A DNA stretch of 36,181 nucleotides from UBA2137 sp050251555 (GCA_050251555.1 JBFWMN010000013.1:1-36181); one strand, 5' to 3'; numbered from the stretch's first letter, positions 15,741 through 25,399 are shown. The notes: generated by a model from the letters alone, not told the origin. Numbers and translations: made by a program.

Positions 15741-18122
15741 ATGGCTCTGACATATCTGGGCATTGACGAACACAGCTCATTCGATCAGTTCACAACACAA
15801 CAATCGGACGGTAACGCGGGCGAGACGGCGCAAAGCATCATCTTGCAGTCCGCTCAATTTGACGACGTGCCCGTCCCGAATGCGGAATTTCTGTCACGCG
15901 CCGTAATGACGCAAGACGGTCAGGACCTGATCATGGAAACGCCTGACGGGCTGACTCTCATTATCGAAGGCTATTTTGCGCGCCCCGACACACCTGACCT
16001 CGTTTCGCCCGAAGGCAACAAAATCACCCCCGAAATGGTCAAATCCTTTATTCAGGCTCAGGCCAGCGATTATGCGCAGGATGATCTGGCGATGAATGAT
16101 GCCTCACCTGTCGGTCACTTAGGGGAAGTCAAAGGCGACGCCGACATTATCCGCACTGACGGCTCCCGCGTGCATGCGCAATCGGGCCTGCAAATCTATC
16201 AGGGTGACGTGATCGAAACCCATGGGGACGGCGCGGTAAATGTCAATTTCATTGATGAGAGCTCCTTTGCCGTTTCATCCAATGCCCGTCTGGCAATTGA
16301 TGAATATGTGTTTGACCCGTCTTCTTATGAAGGTACACAAAATTTCAGCCTGCTGCAGGGCGCGTTTGTTTATACAAGCGGTCTCATTGGTCGCGAAGAC
16401 CCCGATGATGTCAAAATTGATACGCCCATCGGTTCAATCGGTATTCGCGGAACGATCATTGCCGGCCACATTACATCAACAGGCTTGGATTCCACTGTAA
16501 CCGTTGTTGAAGGCGCGATTGTCGTTGCCAATGCGACAGGCGAAGTGACGCTGGACCAACAATATGAAACCGTCCATTTCGACGGTATGCAGTCCCAGAT
16601 GGATGTCGTCGGCGTTTTAAGCCCCGAGGTGATGAGCAACACATATAATGTCTTGCGCCCTGTTGCCGCCGATCTGTTTTCAGCAGTGGATGACAGCGCA
16701 GGTGATCACGGCAATACAACCAATGCTCCGAATGTCGACACGCTGGAACTGGACGCGGATCCGCAAAATGATGCGCCTGATGCCAACAATACGGATGGCA
16801 CCGAACAGATGCACGACCCGTCCGTCGATGACCAGAGCTTCCTTCTTCAAGACGGTAATCTGGATTTTTCAAATATCTCCGCCGATCTTGCCCAAGACGA
16901 TTATATGGACCATTTCCTGCAAGACAGCGCATCCAGCGGCTCAGGTTCATTTTCCGATGCAGGCAATTTCGCACAACAACAACCGAGCTTCGGCGGAACG
17001 GGGGATGCGGTACGTGATCCGCACCAGTCGCAGGATATTGCACCACCTCCGCCGCAGGCCGCCCCTAATCCGCCTGCCAATCATGCGCCCGTCCTGACCG
17101 GTGTCGGTGAGCACGGCAATGAATGGACGGCTGTATCGGGACGCCAATACGCGTTTGATCTCGCCGAGCTTTTCCGCGATCCCGACGGCAATCCGCTGAG
17201 TTTTCAGGTGCAAAGCTATAGCGTGACACCCGGGACTTTCGTCAGCCCGTCCGAACAGCCGCATTTTGAAGGGGCCGCACCCAGCACACTGGTCTTTACA
17301 CCGAACGCCCAAGGTTCGTTCGACACGCTGACAGTGGATGTTGTGGCAATTGACCCGTCAGGAGCAACCAGCGCCACCTACACCTTATCCTTCGACATCT
17401 TTGACACGGGCGGCGGCGTCGTTAGCGTGAGTGGTGCCAGCTACACATCAGGTATCGGTCAGACCATGGCCTTTGGTGATAATGTGCCTTCGACACTCTC
17501 ACTGGGGTCAACAACCAGCAGCAACTTTCAACTGTTTGGCGGACGCGTCAATGACGTACTTAATTTGTCAGCGACCACCCCGCAGACCAATATCGAGCTA
17601 TATGGCGGCCTCGGAAGCGACACGCTCCATGATTTCGGACGCGGCGCGCAAATCCGGATGTATGGCGGCGGCGGCGATGATTTGATGATCGTCGACAATG
17701 CTGTCGCTCTTAGAGGATTAAATGCCCTGACGAGTGCAACACTTGCCGACTATCACATCAGTGGCGGCCTTGGTCGTGACACGCTGAAGATCGGCGGAAC
17801 GGGCGGCGAAACACTGAACTTCTCAATCTTCTCTGACAAAATCGAAGGGATTGAACGGATCAAAACCGATAACGGTACAGCCCAGACGCTAAACATTACC
17901 GCAGCAGATGTATTGCAGATGACAGGCGGAAAAACGCTCTTCGTTGATGGGGATGGTTCGGACACAGTCAACTTAAGTGGAAATGGCTTTGTGAGCACGG
18001 GCCACACCCAAACCGTCTTTGAAAATTCAGGAAATGAAGGCGGTCACAATGTGACTTACACGCAATGGCTGAACAGTGCGGAAGGTGTCAGCGTCTATGT
18101 GAATGACGCAAACGTCGCCTAA
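15741..18122 (+). CDS. FecR-domain, beta-roll surface protein, probable type I secretion substrate
   Basis: From the ATG at 15741 the product has 793 residues and no Sec signal peptide. Residues 1-125 form a module with LTLIIEGYFA (71-80). A FecR-type domain follows (about 150-255) with GDVIETHGDGAVNVNFIDES and GSIGIRGT. Residues 310-445 are acidic, low-complexity and end in a Pro-rich linker. A cadherin/Ig-like domain (about 447-555) starts NHAPVLTG and contains FRDPDGNPLSF. The C-terminal part has RTX-like calcium-binding motifs GGLGSDTLH (622-630), GGGGDDLMI (642-650) and GGLGRDTLK (675-683), then a Ser/Thr/Asn-rich tail of the kind that carries type I secretion signals. Acidic composition, absence of a signal peptide and the facing exporter operon make it the likely secreted cargo. 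A TTG at 15717 is the less likely start. Confidence 0.85.
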   Translation: MALTYLGIDEHSSFDQFTTQQSDGNAGETAQSIILQSAQFDDVPVPNAEFLSRAVMTQDGQDLIMETPDGLTLIIEGYFARPDTPDLVSPEGNKITPEMVKSFIQAQASDYAQDDLAMNDASPVGHLGEVKGDADIIRTDGSRVHAQSGLQIYQGDVIETHGDGAVNVNFIDESSFAVSSNARLAIDEYVFDPSSYEGTQNFSLLQGAFVYTSGLIGREDPDDVKIDTPIGSIGIRGTIIAGHITSTGLDSTVTVVEGAIVVANATGEVTLDQQYETVHFDGMQSQMDVVGVLSPEVMSNTYNVLRPVAADLFSAVDDSAGDHGNTTNAPNVDTLELDADPQNDAPDANNTDGTEQMHDPSVDDQSFLLQDGNLDFSNISADLAQDDYMDHFLQDSASSGSGSFSDAGNFAQQQPSFGGTGDAVRDPHQSQDIAPPPPQAAPNPPANHAPVLTGVGEHGNEWTAVSGRQYAFDLAELFRDPDGNPLSFQVQSYSVTPGTFVSPSEQPHFEGAAPSTLVFTPNAQGSFDTLTVDVVAIDPSGATSATYTLSFDIFDTGGGVVSVSGASYTSGIGQTMAFGDNVPSTLSLGSTTSSNFQLFGGRVNDVLNLSATTPQTNIELYGGLGSDTLHDFGRGAQIRMYGGGGDDLMIVDNAVALRGLNALTSATLADYHISGGLGRDTLKIGGTGGETLNFSIFSDKIEGIERIKTDNGTAQTLNITAADVLQMTGGKTLFVDGDGSDTVNLSGNGFVSTGHTQTVFENSGNEGGHNVTYTQWLNSAEGVSVYVNDANVA

Positions 18123-18127
18123 GCCTG

Positions 18128-20392
18128 TTATTTTTGCTCAGCGTTATAAACCCCATCCCAATTTTTCGGATGGGGTTTTTCGCGCATGAATGCAAGGCGG
18201 GTTTCCATCACCTCAATATAGCCTGATAACACTTCGAACCCTTTGACACGCGACAATGCACCCAGCCCTTCTTGTGCTCTATCAATATCCTGAGCACGGT
18301 AAGCTGCCAGAAAACCGTTTTGCAGACGTGTCACATGTGCAAACTCGCTTGTGTCCGCCATAATTTCATCACCCAGCAACGCATAGATTTTCAATGGCGC
18401 TTCACGACCGACAACCCTGACCATATCGACCTCGATGACTGCCATTTCTGGGATATGGGTAACGGTTTCCTCACCCAATAAAATGGGCAGCTTATATTGC
18501 TTGGTCAGGCCCTCAAGACGCGAAGCCGTGTTGACGCTATCTCCCAAAACCGAATAGGCAAAGCGCTGCTTTGATCCCATGTTCCCGACAGCCGCAGGCC
18601 CCGTGTTAATCCCGATACCCGCGCTGAGTTGCGGCACCTTCTCATCGTTCAGCGCCGCCTTTCTTTGCAATGCAAAATTGATAGGGGACAAACATTTGAC
18701 CATGGCAAGGGCCGAAAGCGCGGCATGGCGCGCATGCGCCTCGTCATCAAGCGGCGCATTCCAAAACGCCATGATGGCGTCGCCCATATATTTGTCGATT
18801 GTTCCGCGTCGACTCATAATCTCATCGGACATGGGAGTGAGAAAACTATTCATCATCTCAATAAGCTCTTCGGGGCTTAAGCGCTCTGAAATCTGCGTGA
18901 AATTCCGCACATCCGAAAACATCACCGTTACCTCGCGCTCTTCCCCGCCCAGCGTCAGTGCATCGGGATTGGCGGTCAGTTCTTTCATCACATCAGGCGC
19001 GATATACAGCCCGAAAGCAGCACGGATCTGTTTCTTTTCAGCCTCCGACCGTAAGTAAGAAAAGGCGACAGACACCAAAAACAAAATGGCAATAGAAATG
19101 CCTGGATAAAACGGATCGATGAGAAGCCCGTTTTTCACGTAAGTTGCTTGTGACCCGGCAACCGCCAACGCGACAAGCCCCGTACAAATCCCGCCCAGCC
19201 ATAGCGCATTAATAAAGGGGGCAGAGGCAATCACCAATATCCCGATCAACAAGATAAACAGGCGCTCAGCAACCACGGTTTTATCAGGACGTAACAGATA
19301 CGCGCCGTCCAGAATTTGCTCAATCACATTGGCATGCACTTCGACACCCGGGCGATACACGCCAATGGCGGTGGTCCGTAAATCCTTCAACCCTTCCGCA
19401 CTGGAACCGATCAAAACAATCCGCCCTTTGACCTTTCGAGATAATTCCGCCGCATCAACATTCAGAATAGTTTTGTAAGCACTCAGATAGTCGCGTGACG
19501 TATCGAAGTGACGGAAATAGACCCAGAGCTTCCCGTCTTTTTCAATCGGGATTTCATGGCTTCCCACCTGAATACGCAACTGCGTGTCCAGATCCTTACC
19601 GCTCTCATCCTTGTTCAAGCCGACCTTGATCACATTCTTGGTGGCAACCCGTAAAGATTCCAGCGTCAACGACGGATAAAGCGCCTCCCCGTCCGAAAAG
19701 AGGAGTGATGTACGGCGTAAAACGCCGTCAGGATCAGGGGCCGCCATGAACGAACCGTTGCCTGCCGCCGCACGCTCCAGTTCGGGCAGGAAATGCGCGG
19801 TTGCACGGAACTGGAAAACATCATGTCGTAACTCGCCTTCCATATCCTTTTTGATGAAGAGTTTCTGCGGCTGGTAAGGCGGGTTGGTCTCCACCGGCAT
19901 TGATCCGTGCGTAAAGCCTGCAACAAAAACACCCGACTCCTTGATAATATTAGCCAGCAGCGCATCATGGTCGGGCATGTTTTTCGCCTGCGGCTCTACC
20001 CCGCCAAACAATTGCTTTTTCTCGGCGGAATTGAGCTGCCCGATCAGTTGTGAAGGTGACGTGCGGTCGGGTTCGGCAAGAACGCCGTCAAAGGCAATCG
20101 CCGCAGCGCCTGCTTGCGACAGGTTGTGCACCATGGAGGCAATCAGCGTGCGCGGGAAAGGCCACTGTCCGAGCTTGGCAAGGCTTGCATCATCAATATC
20201 GACGATGACAACACGTGCGTCCTTACTGACCTCTCTCGGATGAACCTGATTGTATGAATCAAACGCCAAATTCTGTAGCGATTGGCGGATCGGATGTTCG
20301 GACGGCACGAAAAAGGCCAGTCCTATCAACATCATCAACAAGACAACGAAATGGACGGTGCGGTTTAAGATAAAGCTGCTGAAACCTCTCAT
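18128..20392 (-). CDS. CHASE2-domain class III adenylate cyclase
   Basis: The 754-residue protein has one N-terminal membrane helix (about 12-30), a periplasmic CHASE2 sensor domain (about 35-370), three more helices (about 376-446) and a cytosolic class III cyclase domain (about 485-675). Catalytic residues are all visible: metal-binding Asp494 (FSDVRNF) and Asp538 (GDAIMAFW), Lys534 and Ser614 at the base-recognition positions, and Asn621 with Arg625 in NTASR. Lys with Ser or Thr points to ATP rather than GTP. It should turn an envelope signal into cAMP; the ligand is unknown. It is the last gene of the tolC-ABC-hlyD operon, nine bases after the adaptor gene. Its 3' end overlaps the terminator of the convergent FecR gene. 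Confidence 0.92.
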   Translation of the reverse strand: MRGFSSFILNRTVHFVVLLMMLIGLAFFVPSEHPIRQSLQNLAFDSYNQVHPREVSKDARVVIVDIDDASLAKLGQWPFPRTLIASMVHNLSQAGAAAIAFDGVLAEPDRTSPSQLIGQLNSAEKKQLFGGVEPQAKNMPDHDALLANIIKESGVFVAGFTHGSMPVETNPPYQPQKLFIKKDMEGELRHDVFQFRATAHFLPELERAAAGNGSFMAAPDPDGVLRRTSLLFSDGEALYPSLTLESLRVATKNVIKVGLNKDESGKDLDTQLRIQVGSHEIPIEKDGKLWVYFRHFDTSRDYLSAYKTILNVDAAELSRKVKGRIVLIGSSAEGLKDLRTTAIGVYRPGVEVHANVIEQILDGAYLLRPDKTVVAERLFILLIGILVIASAPFINALWLGGICTGLVALAVAGSQATYVKNGLLIDPFYPGISIAILFLVSVAFSYLRSEAEKKQIRAAFGLYIAPDVMKELTANPDALTLGGEEREVTVMFSDVRNFTQISERLSPEELIEMMNSFLTPMSDEIMSRRGTIDKYMGDAIMAFWNAPLDDEAHARHAALSALAMVKCLSPINFALQRKAALNDEKVPQLSAGIGINTGPAAVGNMGSKQRFAYSVLGDSVNTASRLEGLTKQYKLPILLGEETVTHIPEMAVIEVDMVRVVGREAPLKIYALLGDEIMADTSEFAHVTRLQNGFLAAYRAQDIDRAQEGLGALSRVKGFEVLSGYIEVMETRLAFMREKPHPKNWDGVYNAEQK
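18149..18182 (+). terminator. Rho-independent terminator of the FecR-domain gene
   Basis: AACCCCATCC (18149-18158) and GGATGGGGTT (18168-18177) form a perfect 10-bp stem followed by T residues on the plus strand. It lies inside the last codons of the convergent cyclase gene, where it encodes part of KPHPKNWDG. Confidence 0.85.
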
Positions 20393-20401
20393 GCCTTATG
20401 C

Positions 20402-21766
20402 CTAACGCTCCCGAAACGCCCGTTCCTTGGCGCGCATCACGGGGTAAGCCAGATAAGACAGGATTGTGCGGTGATCGGTGATGACATCCACTTCCGCAAA
20501 CATGCCCGGCGTGATCGGCAAGGGGTGAGCATCCGTTCCCAGATGGTTCTTTTCCGTTTCCACATCGATCTCGAAATAGACTTTTCCTTCGCCCGCACTC
20601 ATCGTACTGGCACCGACACGTGTCACCTTCCCTTTAAGCGTTCCATAGCGCGTCGAATCGTAAGCGGATATCCGCACGGTTGCAGGCTGGCCTTGTGCAA
20701 CAAAGGCGATATCATTCGGATTGATCTTGGCGGTGATTTTCAGATCATCACCGACGGGAATAATTTCGAACATCGGCTGTGCAGGCTCAATCACCCCGCC
20801 GATGGTTTTGACCGAAATCGCATTCACAACACCATCCAGAGGCGCACGCATTTCGGTACGATCCAGCCGGTCGCCCAAACTGGTCAGGCTTTCTTCCAGT
20901 CCTGCAATTTTGGCTTCGACATCATTGAGCTCACCTAAGGCTTGCGAACGAAACTTACTGCGCTGGTCTTCCAAGCCGCGTTGGTTGGCTGCCAACTCGG
21001 CCAGCAAACCCGCAAGGCTCTCGCGTGCGGCAGCCAGTGCCCCGTTATTGTCATTCAATTCGCGCTTAAGCTTAATCTCTTCGATTTGCGGCATGGCTTT
21101 TTGCGCAACCATTTTCGAGGTAATTGCCAACTGGTCCTTTAAAAGGGCCGCATTGGTAGCAAAGCGCGAGATTTGGCTTTCCGTTTCGGCAATATCAGCC
21201 TCAGCCTTTTCAATTTTGCTTTGTAATATCGACAAAGAATTGGCGAGCTCTTCCTGCCTGGAATGGTAGAGCTTTTCCTCATTTGCCGCGATATCGGGTG
21301 CCTTTTCGGAAACCTCTGTCGGCATCACGAAATCTTCGCCTTGCGCCTCAGCCTGCAGTCTCGCTTTTTTGGCTTTCAGCGCATAAGATTGCGCTGCTGT
21401 TCCGCGCTCTTCCGAGGCAAATGCAACATCTGAGATTTTGGCTAAGACCTGCCCCTTTTTGACAATATCGCCCTCTTTCACCTGCAATTCAGCAAGGATG
21501 CCGCCTTCTAAAGACTGGACGATTTGCGGCTCGGCAGACGGCACAATCTGGCCCGAACCGCGCACGACAACTTCAATGCGCGATATGGCAGCCCACAGGA
21601 AAAACAGAACAACCAGCCCCGCAATTGACACCAACAGAATGCGGCTGGCGGCTGAGGGGCGCATATGGGCAGCCACCGACAAGGGGCTCATATAATCCAG
21701 TTCATCCTTGGGCGCATCGATCTGATCAATCAGGAGAAAGGCGCGGATTTTTTGTGACAAGCTCAT
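20402..21766 (-). CDS. HlyD-family membrane fusion protein of a type I secretion system
   Basis: The 454-residue adaptor has a cytosolic N-terminus, one membrane helix (about 41-63), a biotinyl-lipoyl half-motif containing GGILAELQVKEGDIVKKGQVL (88-108, two stretches of the conserved fold), long coiled-coil helices (about 120-290) and a beta-barrel end with TPGMFAEVDVITDHRTILSY. It should bridge the ABC exporter to the TolC-type channel. The ATGA overlap with the ABC gene and nine-base gap to the cyclase gene indicate one transcript. The family is shared with adaptors for RTX proteins and adhesins. Confidence 0.93.
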   Translation of the reverse strand: MSLSQKIRAFLLIDQIDAPKDELDYMSPLSVAAHMRPSAASRILLVSIAGLVVLFFLWAAISRIEVVVRGSGQIVPSAEPQIVQSLEGGILAELQVKEGDIVKKGQVLAKISDVAFASEERGTAAQSYALKAKKARLQAEAQGEDFVMPTEVSEKAPDIAANEEKLYHSRQEELANSLSILQSKIEKAEADIAETESQISRFATNAALLKDQLAITSKMVAQKAMPQIEEIKLKRELNDNNGALAAARESLAGLLAELAANQRGLEDQRSKFRSQALGELNDVEAKIAGLEESLTSLGDRLDRTEMRAPLDGVVNAISVKTIGGVIEPAQPMFEIIPVGDDLKITAKINPNDIAFVAQGQPATVRISAYDSTRYGTLKGKVTRVGASTMSAGEGKVYFEIDVETEKNHLGTDAHPLPITPGMFAEVDVITDHRTILSYLAYPVMRAKERAFRER

Positions 21767-23919
21767 GCCGCACCTCCCGCACCGAGTGCTTTTAGGACTT
21801 TATCACGGCTGTCATCCATCACGATCTTGCCTTGCTCAACAACAATCAGACGGTCAACCAGCTCAAGAAGCGCATGACGATGCGTAATCAGGATCAGGGT
21901 TTTATCTTTGGCCTCATCCTTCATATGTCTTAAAAAGGCGGCTTCGGATTGCATATCCATCGCGTTGGTCGGCTCGTCACATACATAAATGGCTGGCTTT
22001 TGGAGTAAAGCGCGTCCCAATGCCATGGCTTGACGCTGTCCGCCTGAAAGGCCCAAACCGCCCTCACCCACTTGTGCGTCATAGCCTTGGGGGTGACGCG
22101 AGACAAATTCGTCAACACCGGCCTTCTTGGCAGCTTCCAGAATATCGGTGTCACTGGCCTGCGGGTTCGAAAGCGCTAAATTCTCGCGAATTGTCCCTGA
22201 AAACAGCATCACATCTTGGGCGATATAGGCAATGTGGCGGCGCAGATCGGCGGGATCAATCTGACGGTAATCAGTGGAATCGGCAGAGATCTGCCCGAAA
22301 TCTGGCTGGTAAAGATTGAGAATAAGACGGGCAATTGTGCTTTTACCTGAGCCGATACGCCCGATAATGCCTACTTTTTCGCCCGGCTGAATGGTGAAGC
22401 TGACCTCATCAAGCGCTTTCTTATCCGTATTCGAATAGGAAAACGATACGGACTGGAATTTAATTTTGCCGTCCAGTGTTTCACGATGTAGAAATGTTTG
22501 CCCCTCCTCGCGCTCGACCGCTTTATGCATGAAGCGATCCAACGTCTTCAGCGAACTTTTAGCCTGATGATAACGGGACATAAGGTTAGCAACTTGTCCG
22601 ATCGGAGCAATAGCACGCCCACCCAGCATCACGCAGGCAATCAGTCCGCCAATCGTCAGATTTTGGGCCGCCACCATATAAAACCCTGCCAATATGACCA
22701 GAATAGAGGCCGCTTGCTGGAAAAACGCCGCGATATTAACGCCAAGACCTGAATAAAAGCGCGAATCTTGCCCATATCTGGCATTATCACCGACATTCTG
22801 GAAGTATTTGGCACGAAAACGCCCTTCGGCCCCTGTCGCCTTTAAGGTTTCAAGCCCCTGAATGGTTTCAACCAGAATACCGTGTTTCCGTTCCGCCGAG
22901 GCCATCGAGGCGCGCACGGCTTTCTTTAATGGCTTTTGCAAGATCGCACCCAGTGCGACCACGACCGCCATAATAAAGACCAGCAAGAAGGCAATCGGCC
23001 CGCCGATCCATGCGACAAGAACAAGAAAAATCACGCTGAACGGCACATCAATGACACCCGTTAATGTCGCCGATGTCATAAAATCGCGCACAGAATCAAA
23101 GTCTTTGAGCATATTGGCGAAAGCACCCGATGAGGCAGGCTTTTCCGACAAACGCATATTTAAGAGACGGTCATAAATACGGCTGGAGACAATCATATCC
23201 GTTCTGCGGCCTGCAAAATCGATGAAATAGCCTCTTAACATGCGCATGATAAAGTCAAACACCAGAACGCACAAAACACCGATGACCAACACCCAGCCCG
23301 TTTCCAGCGCATTATTGGGCAGGATGCGGTTATAGACAATCATCATAAAGATCGGTGTGACGATCGCGAAAATATTGATCAAAAGGGCGCTAATGCCCAT
23401 TTGCACATAGATATCCTTATTGTCCCTAAAGGTCTGCCAGAACCAGGCGAGCTTTTCGCCGTCATCCCCCTCATGATTTGCAGAGGCCGGGTCAATAAAG
23501 GCTGTTTCGGGCGACACCAAAATCAGCGTGCCGCTCATGCGTTTTGCAAAATCCGCGGCATTTTCCGTTTTCTCTTTCTCTTCGTCAGGATCATAAAAAC
23601 GGACATCGTGATCTTCTTTTTCCAGCAGAACGATAGCCTTCAAATCACGTGTCAGGATCACAACGGGCAGCAGGGCATCGGGAATTTGATCAAGCGTGCG
23701 GCCCTTATCAAGCTTCGCCTTGATCTTGAGTTTGGCAGCCGCCTCGCAAAACAGTGCGGGGCTCATCCCACGCTCATCATAGGCCAGACCGCCGATCACG
23801 GCCTCTTTGGAACGCGCATGTCCGAAACGGCTCGTTAAGAAAACAAGCGCACCGAGAAGCGTATCGGTGCGTTTTGTTTTGCTGCTGGAATTCTGTTCGG
23901 CGGACTTTGCCATGCTCAC
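21763..23919 (-). CDS. Type I secretion ABC transporter with degenerate C39 domain
   Basis: The 718-residue protein has an N-terminal C39-peptidase-like domain (about 15-145), six membrane helices (about 165-440) and an ATPase domain. The N-domain lacks the catalytic Cys at its expected place near the start (the only Cys there is at 58), so it is the inactive form that binds the substrate before unfolding, as in HlyB- or LapB-like exporters. ATPase motifs are Walker A GRIGSGKS (520-527), signature LSGGQ (624-628) and Walker B IYVCDE (644-649). It overlaps tolC-like and hlyD-like genes by four bases each. The likely cargo is the FecR-domain protein encoded opposite. Confidence 0.94.
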   Translation of the reverse strand: MSMAKSAEQNSSSKTKRTDTLLGALVFLTSRFGHARSKEAVIGGLAYDERGMSPALFCEAAAKLKIKAKLDKGRTLDQIPDALLPVVILTRDLKAIVLLEKEDHDVRFYDPDEEKEKTENAADFAKRMSGTLILVSPETAFIDPASANHEGDDGEKLAWFWQTFRDNKDIYVQMGISALLINIFAIVTPIFMMIVYNRILPNNALETGWVLVIGVLCVLVFDFIMRMLRGYFIDFAGRRTDMIVSSRIYDRLLNMRLSEKPASSGAFANMLKDFDSVRDFMTSATLTGVIDVPFSVIFLVLVAWIGGPIAFLLVFIMAVVVALGAILQKPLKKAVRASMASAERKHGILVETIQGLETLKATGAEGRFRAKYFQNVGDNARYGQDSRFYSGLGVNIAAFFQQAASILVILAGFYMVAAQNLTIGGLIACVMLGGRAIAPIGQVANLMSRYHQAKSSLKTLDRFMHKAVEREEGQTFLHRETLDGKIKFQSVSFSYSNTDKKALDEVSFTIQPGEKVGIIGRIGSGKSTIARLILNLYQPDFGQISADSTDYRQIDPADLRRHIAYIAQDVMLFSGTIRENLALSNPQASDTDILEAAKKAGVDEFVSRHPQGYDAQVGEGGLGLSGGQRQAMALGRALLQKPAIYVCDEPTNAMDMQSEAAFLRHMKDEAKDKTLILITHRHALLELVDRLIVVEQGKIVMDDSRDKVLKALGAGGAA

Positions 23920-25301
23920 TCGTTTTTGTCTTTGTAGGAGGCTGTCTCTTCCTCTGTCCCTGTAATTTTAGCAGCGACACCCAAAGATTGTCTTAACTCA
24001 CCCATAGCTGACAGGATCGCGTAATCGGCGCTCATCATTCGATAGCCGAGTGTGATTTTGTCGATCTCTGCCAAAAATACATCATTTTCGGTACGTAATA
24101 GCTGCGGCAGGCGAATGACACCGCCTTCGAACTGCTTACGATAGGTGCCAAGCAGTCCGTTATTCGCATCATATTTTTCGGACGCGATTTTCATGAGACG
24201 CGAGGATGTATCTTTCTCGTTATAGGCTTGGCGCACCAGCGCTTCAACACGGCGACGGGCCGTTTCTTTGTCGGTAATGGCGCGATTAACCTCGGCACGT
24301 TCACGCGCCACACGGGCAGCAGTTGCACCACCCGTTTCGAAATCCCAGTTGAGGCGGACAACAGCGCGGTTATCAATCACTTCACCGCCCAACTCTTCTT
24401 CCCAATCACGCTTATAGGCGGAAATCTCGCCCTCGACGGTCGGATAATAGGTTGCTCTTTCTGCTTCCACTTCTGATTTACCGGCCTCAACCAACCCGTC
24501 GGTTGCACGCACCTGCGGGTGAGCGCTACCCGCTTTCACCACAGCCGCTTCCATGTCGGCAGGGATACGCGCAGAAAAATCATTTTCGGGAACGGTCAAC
24601 TCACCATAAGGAGGACGGCCTGTGTGCTGGACGTAACGAATTCTTGCGTCTCTTACCTGTCCTTCAAGTTCGGTCACCAGTTTGCGCAAATCCACTTCAA
24701 CCTGCTCTACCAGATGCAGCTCGGATTCATCGGCAGCGCCATTATCGACCATCAGTGCCACTTTGGATTTGGTGTCTTTGATGCGTGCCGCATGCGCTTT
24801 GGCTTTTTCCAAAACACTGTCGGCACGCAAAATATCGAGATAAGCGACCACCGTTTGCAGCGCGACGGTTTCTTCAACATCCGCACGGCTGAGCTTTGCC
24901 GCTTCGACACGTGATTTTGCCGCATCGACCAGATGCCCCGTTCGGAACATATTGAAAAGTGTCTCTGTGGCAGTAAACGAAGCATCCCACATATTGCTGT
25001 AAGCTGCACCACGTGTGGTCAGCGTCCCGCGTGAAGTTGCGTTGTCGCCATAGACGCGTCCCGCACTCGTATTGGCGTTTAAACGCGGGTAATAGTCGGA
25101 GCGCTTTTCTCTTAAAGTCGCCTCTTCCGCTTCGCGGTCAAAATAGGCGCCATCAATTTCGGGGTTATAGCTCAGCGCGTCCGCAACACTTTCCTTCAGG
25201 CTTTCAGCAGATACGCTTTGCGCGCTCAAAAGCAGGCAAGCCGCCGCACTGCCGAAACACAGCAGAGAGCGCAAAGAGGTAAGAAAAGTGACGTTCATCA
25301 T
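23916..25301 (-). CDS. TolC-family outer membrane channel of a type I secretion system
   Basis: The 461-residue protein starts with a signal peptide with a core LLCFGSAAACLLL and probable cleavage after VSA at 32. The mature part is the TolC/OEP fold: two repeats of paired coiled-coil helices, with SLKESVADALSYNPEI at the beginning, NMFRTGHLVDAAKSRVEAAK mid-protein and LPQLLRTENDVFLAE near the end. It should trimerise and complete the exporter formed with the two downstream genes. It is the first gene of the operon, and its stop overlaps the ABC gene start in ATGA. Two adjacent ATG codons (25301, 25298) could serve as start. The last 20 residues are charged. Confidence 0.93.
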   Translation of the reverse strand: MMNVTFLTSLRSLLCFGSAAACLLLSAQSVSAESLKESVADALSYNPEIDGAYFDREAEEATLREKRSDYYPRLNANTSAGRVYGDNATSRGTLTTRGAAYSNMWDASFTATETLFNMFRTGHLVDAAKSRVEAAKLSRADVEETVALQTVVAYLDILRADSVLEKAKAHAARIKDTKSKVALMVDNGAADESELHLVEQVEVDLRKLVTELEGQVRDARIRYVQHTGRPPYGELTVPENDFSARIPADMEAAVVKAGSAHPQVRATDGLVEAGKSEVEAERATYYPTVEGEISAYKRDWEEELGGEVIDNRAVVRLNWDFETGGATAARVARERAEVNRAITDKETARRRVEALVRQAYNEKDTSSRLMKIASEKYDANNGLLGTYRKQFEGGVIRLPQLLRTENDVFLAEIDKITLGYRMMSADYAILSAMGELRQSLGVAAKITGTEEETASYKDKNE

Positions 25302-25370
25302 GTTTAACTTGGCTGGAGTAGTAAAGAAACGAACGCAGTAAAAAGGGTAAGAAGATAAGCTTACGCTGAT

Positions 25371-25399
25371 ATCCTATAAGATCGTGGGGGTTTCCTCAA
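25371..25399 (-). promoter_or_regulatory. Candidate promoter of the secretion/cyclase operon
   Basis: On the minus strand TTGAGG (complement of 25394-25399) stands 17 bases before TAGGAT (complement of 25371-25376). Each hexamer matches 4 of 6 consensus positions. It is the best candidate I found in the 248-base spacer between tolC and pntAA; a leader of about 60 bases would result. Confidence 0.3.
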
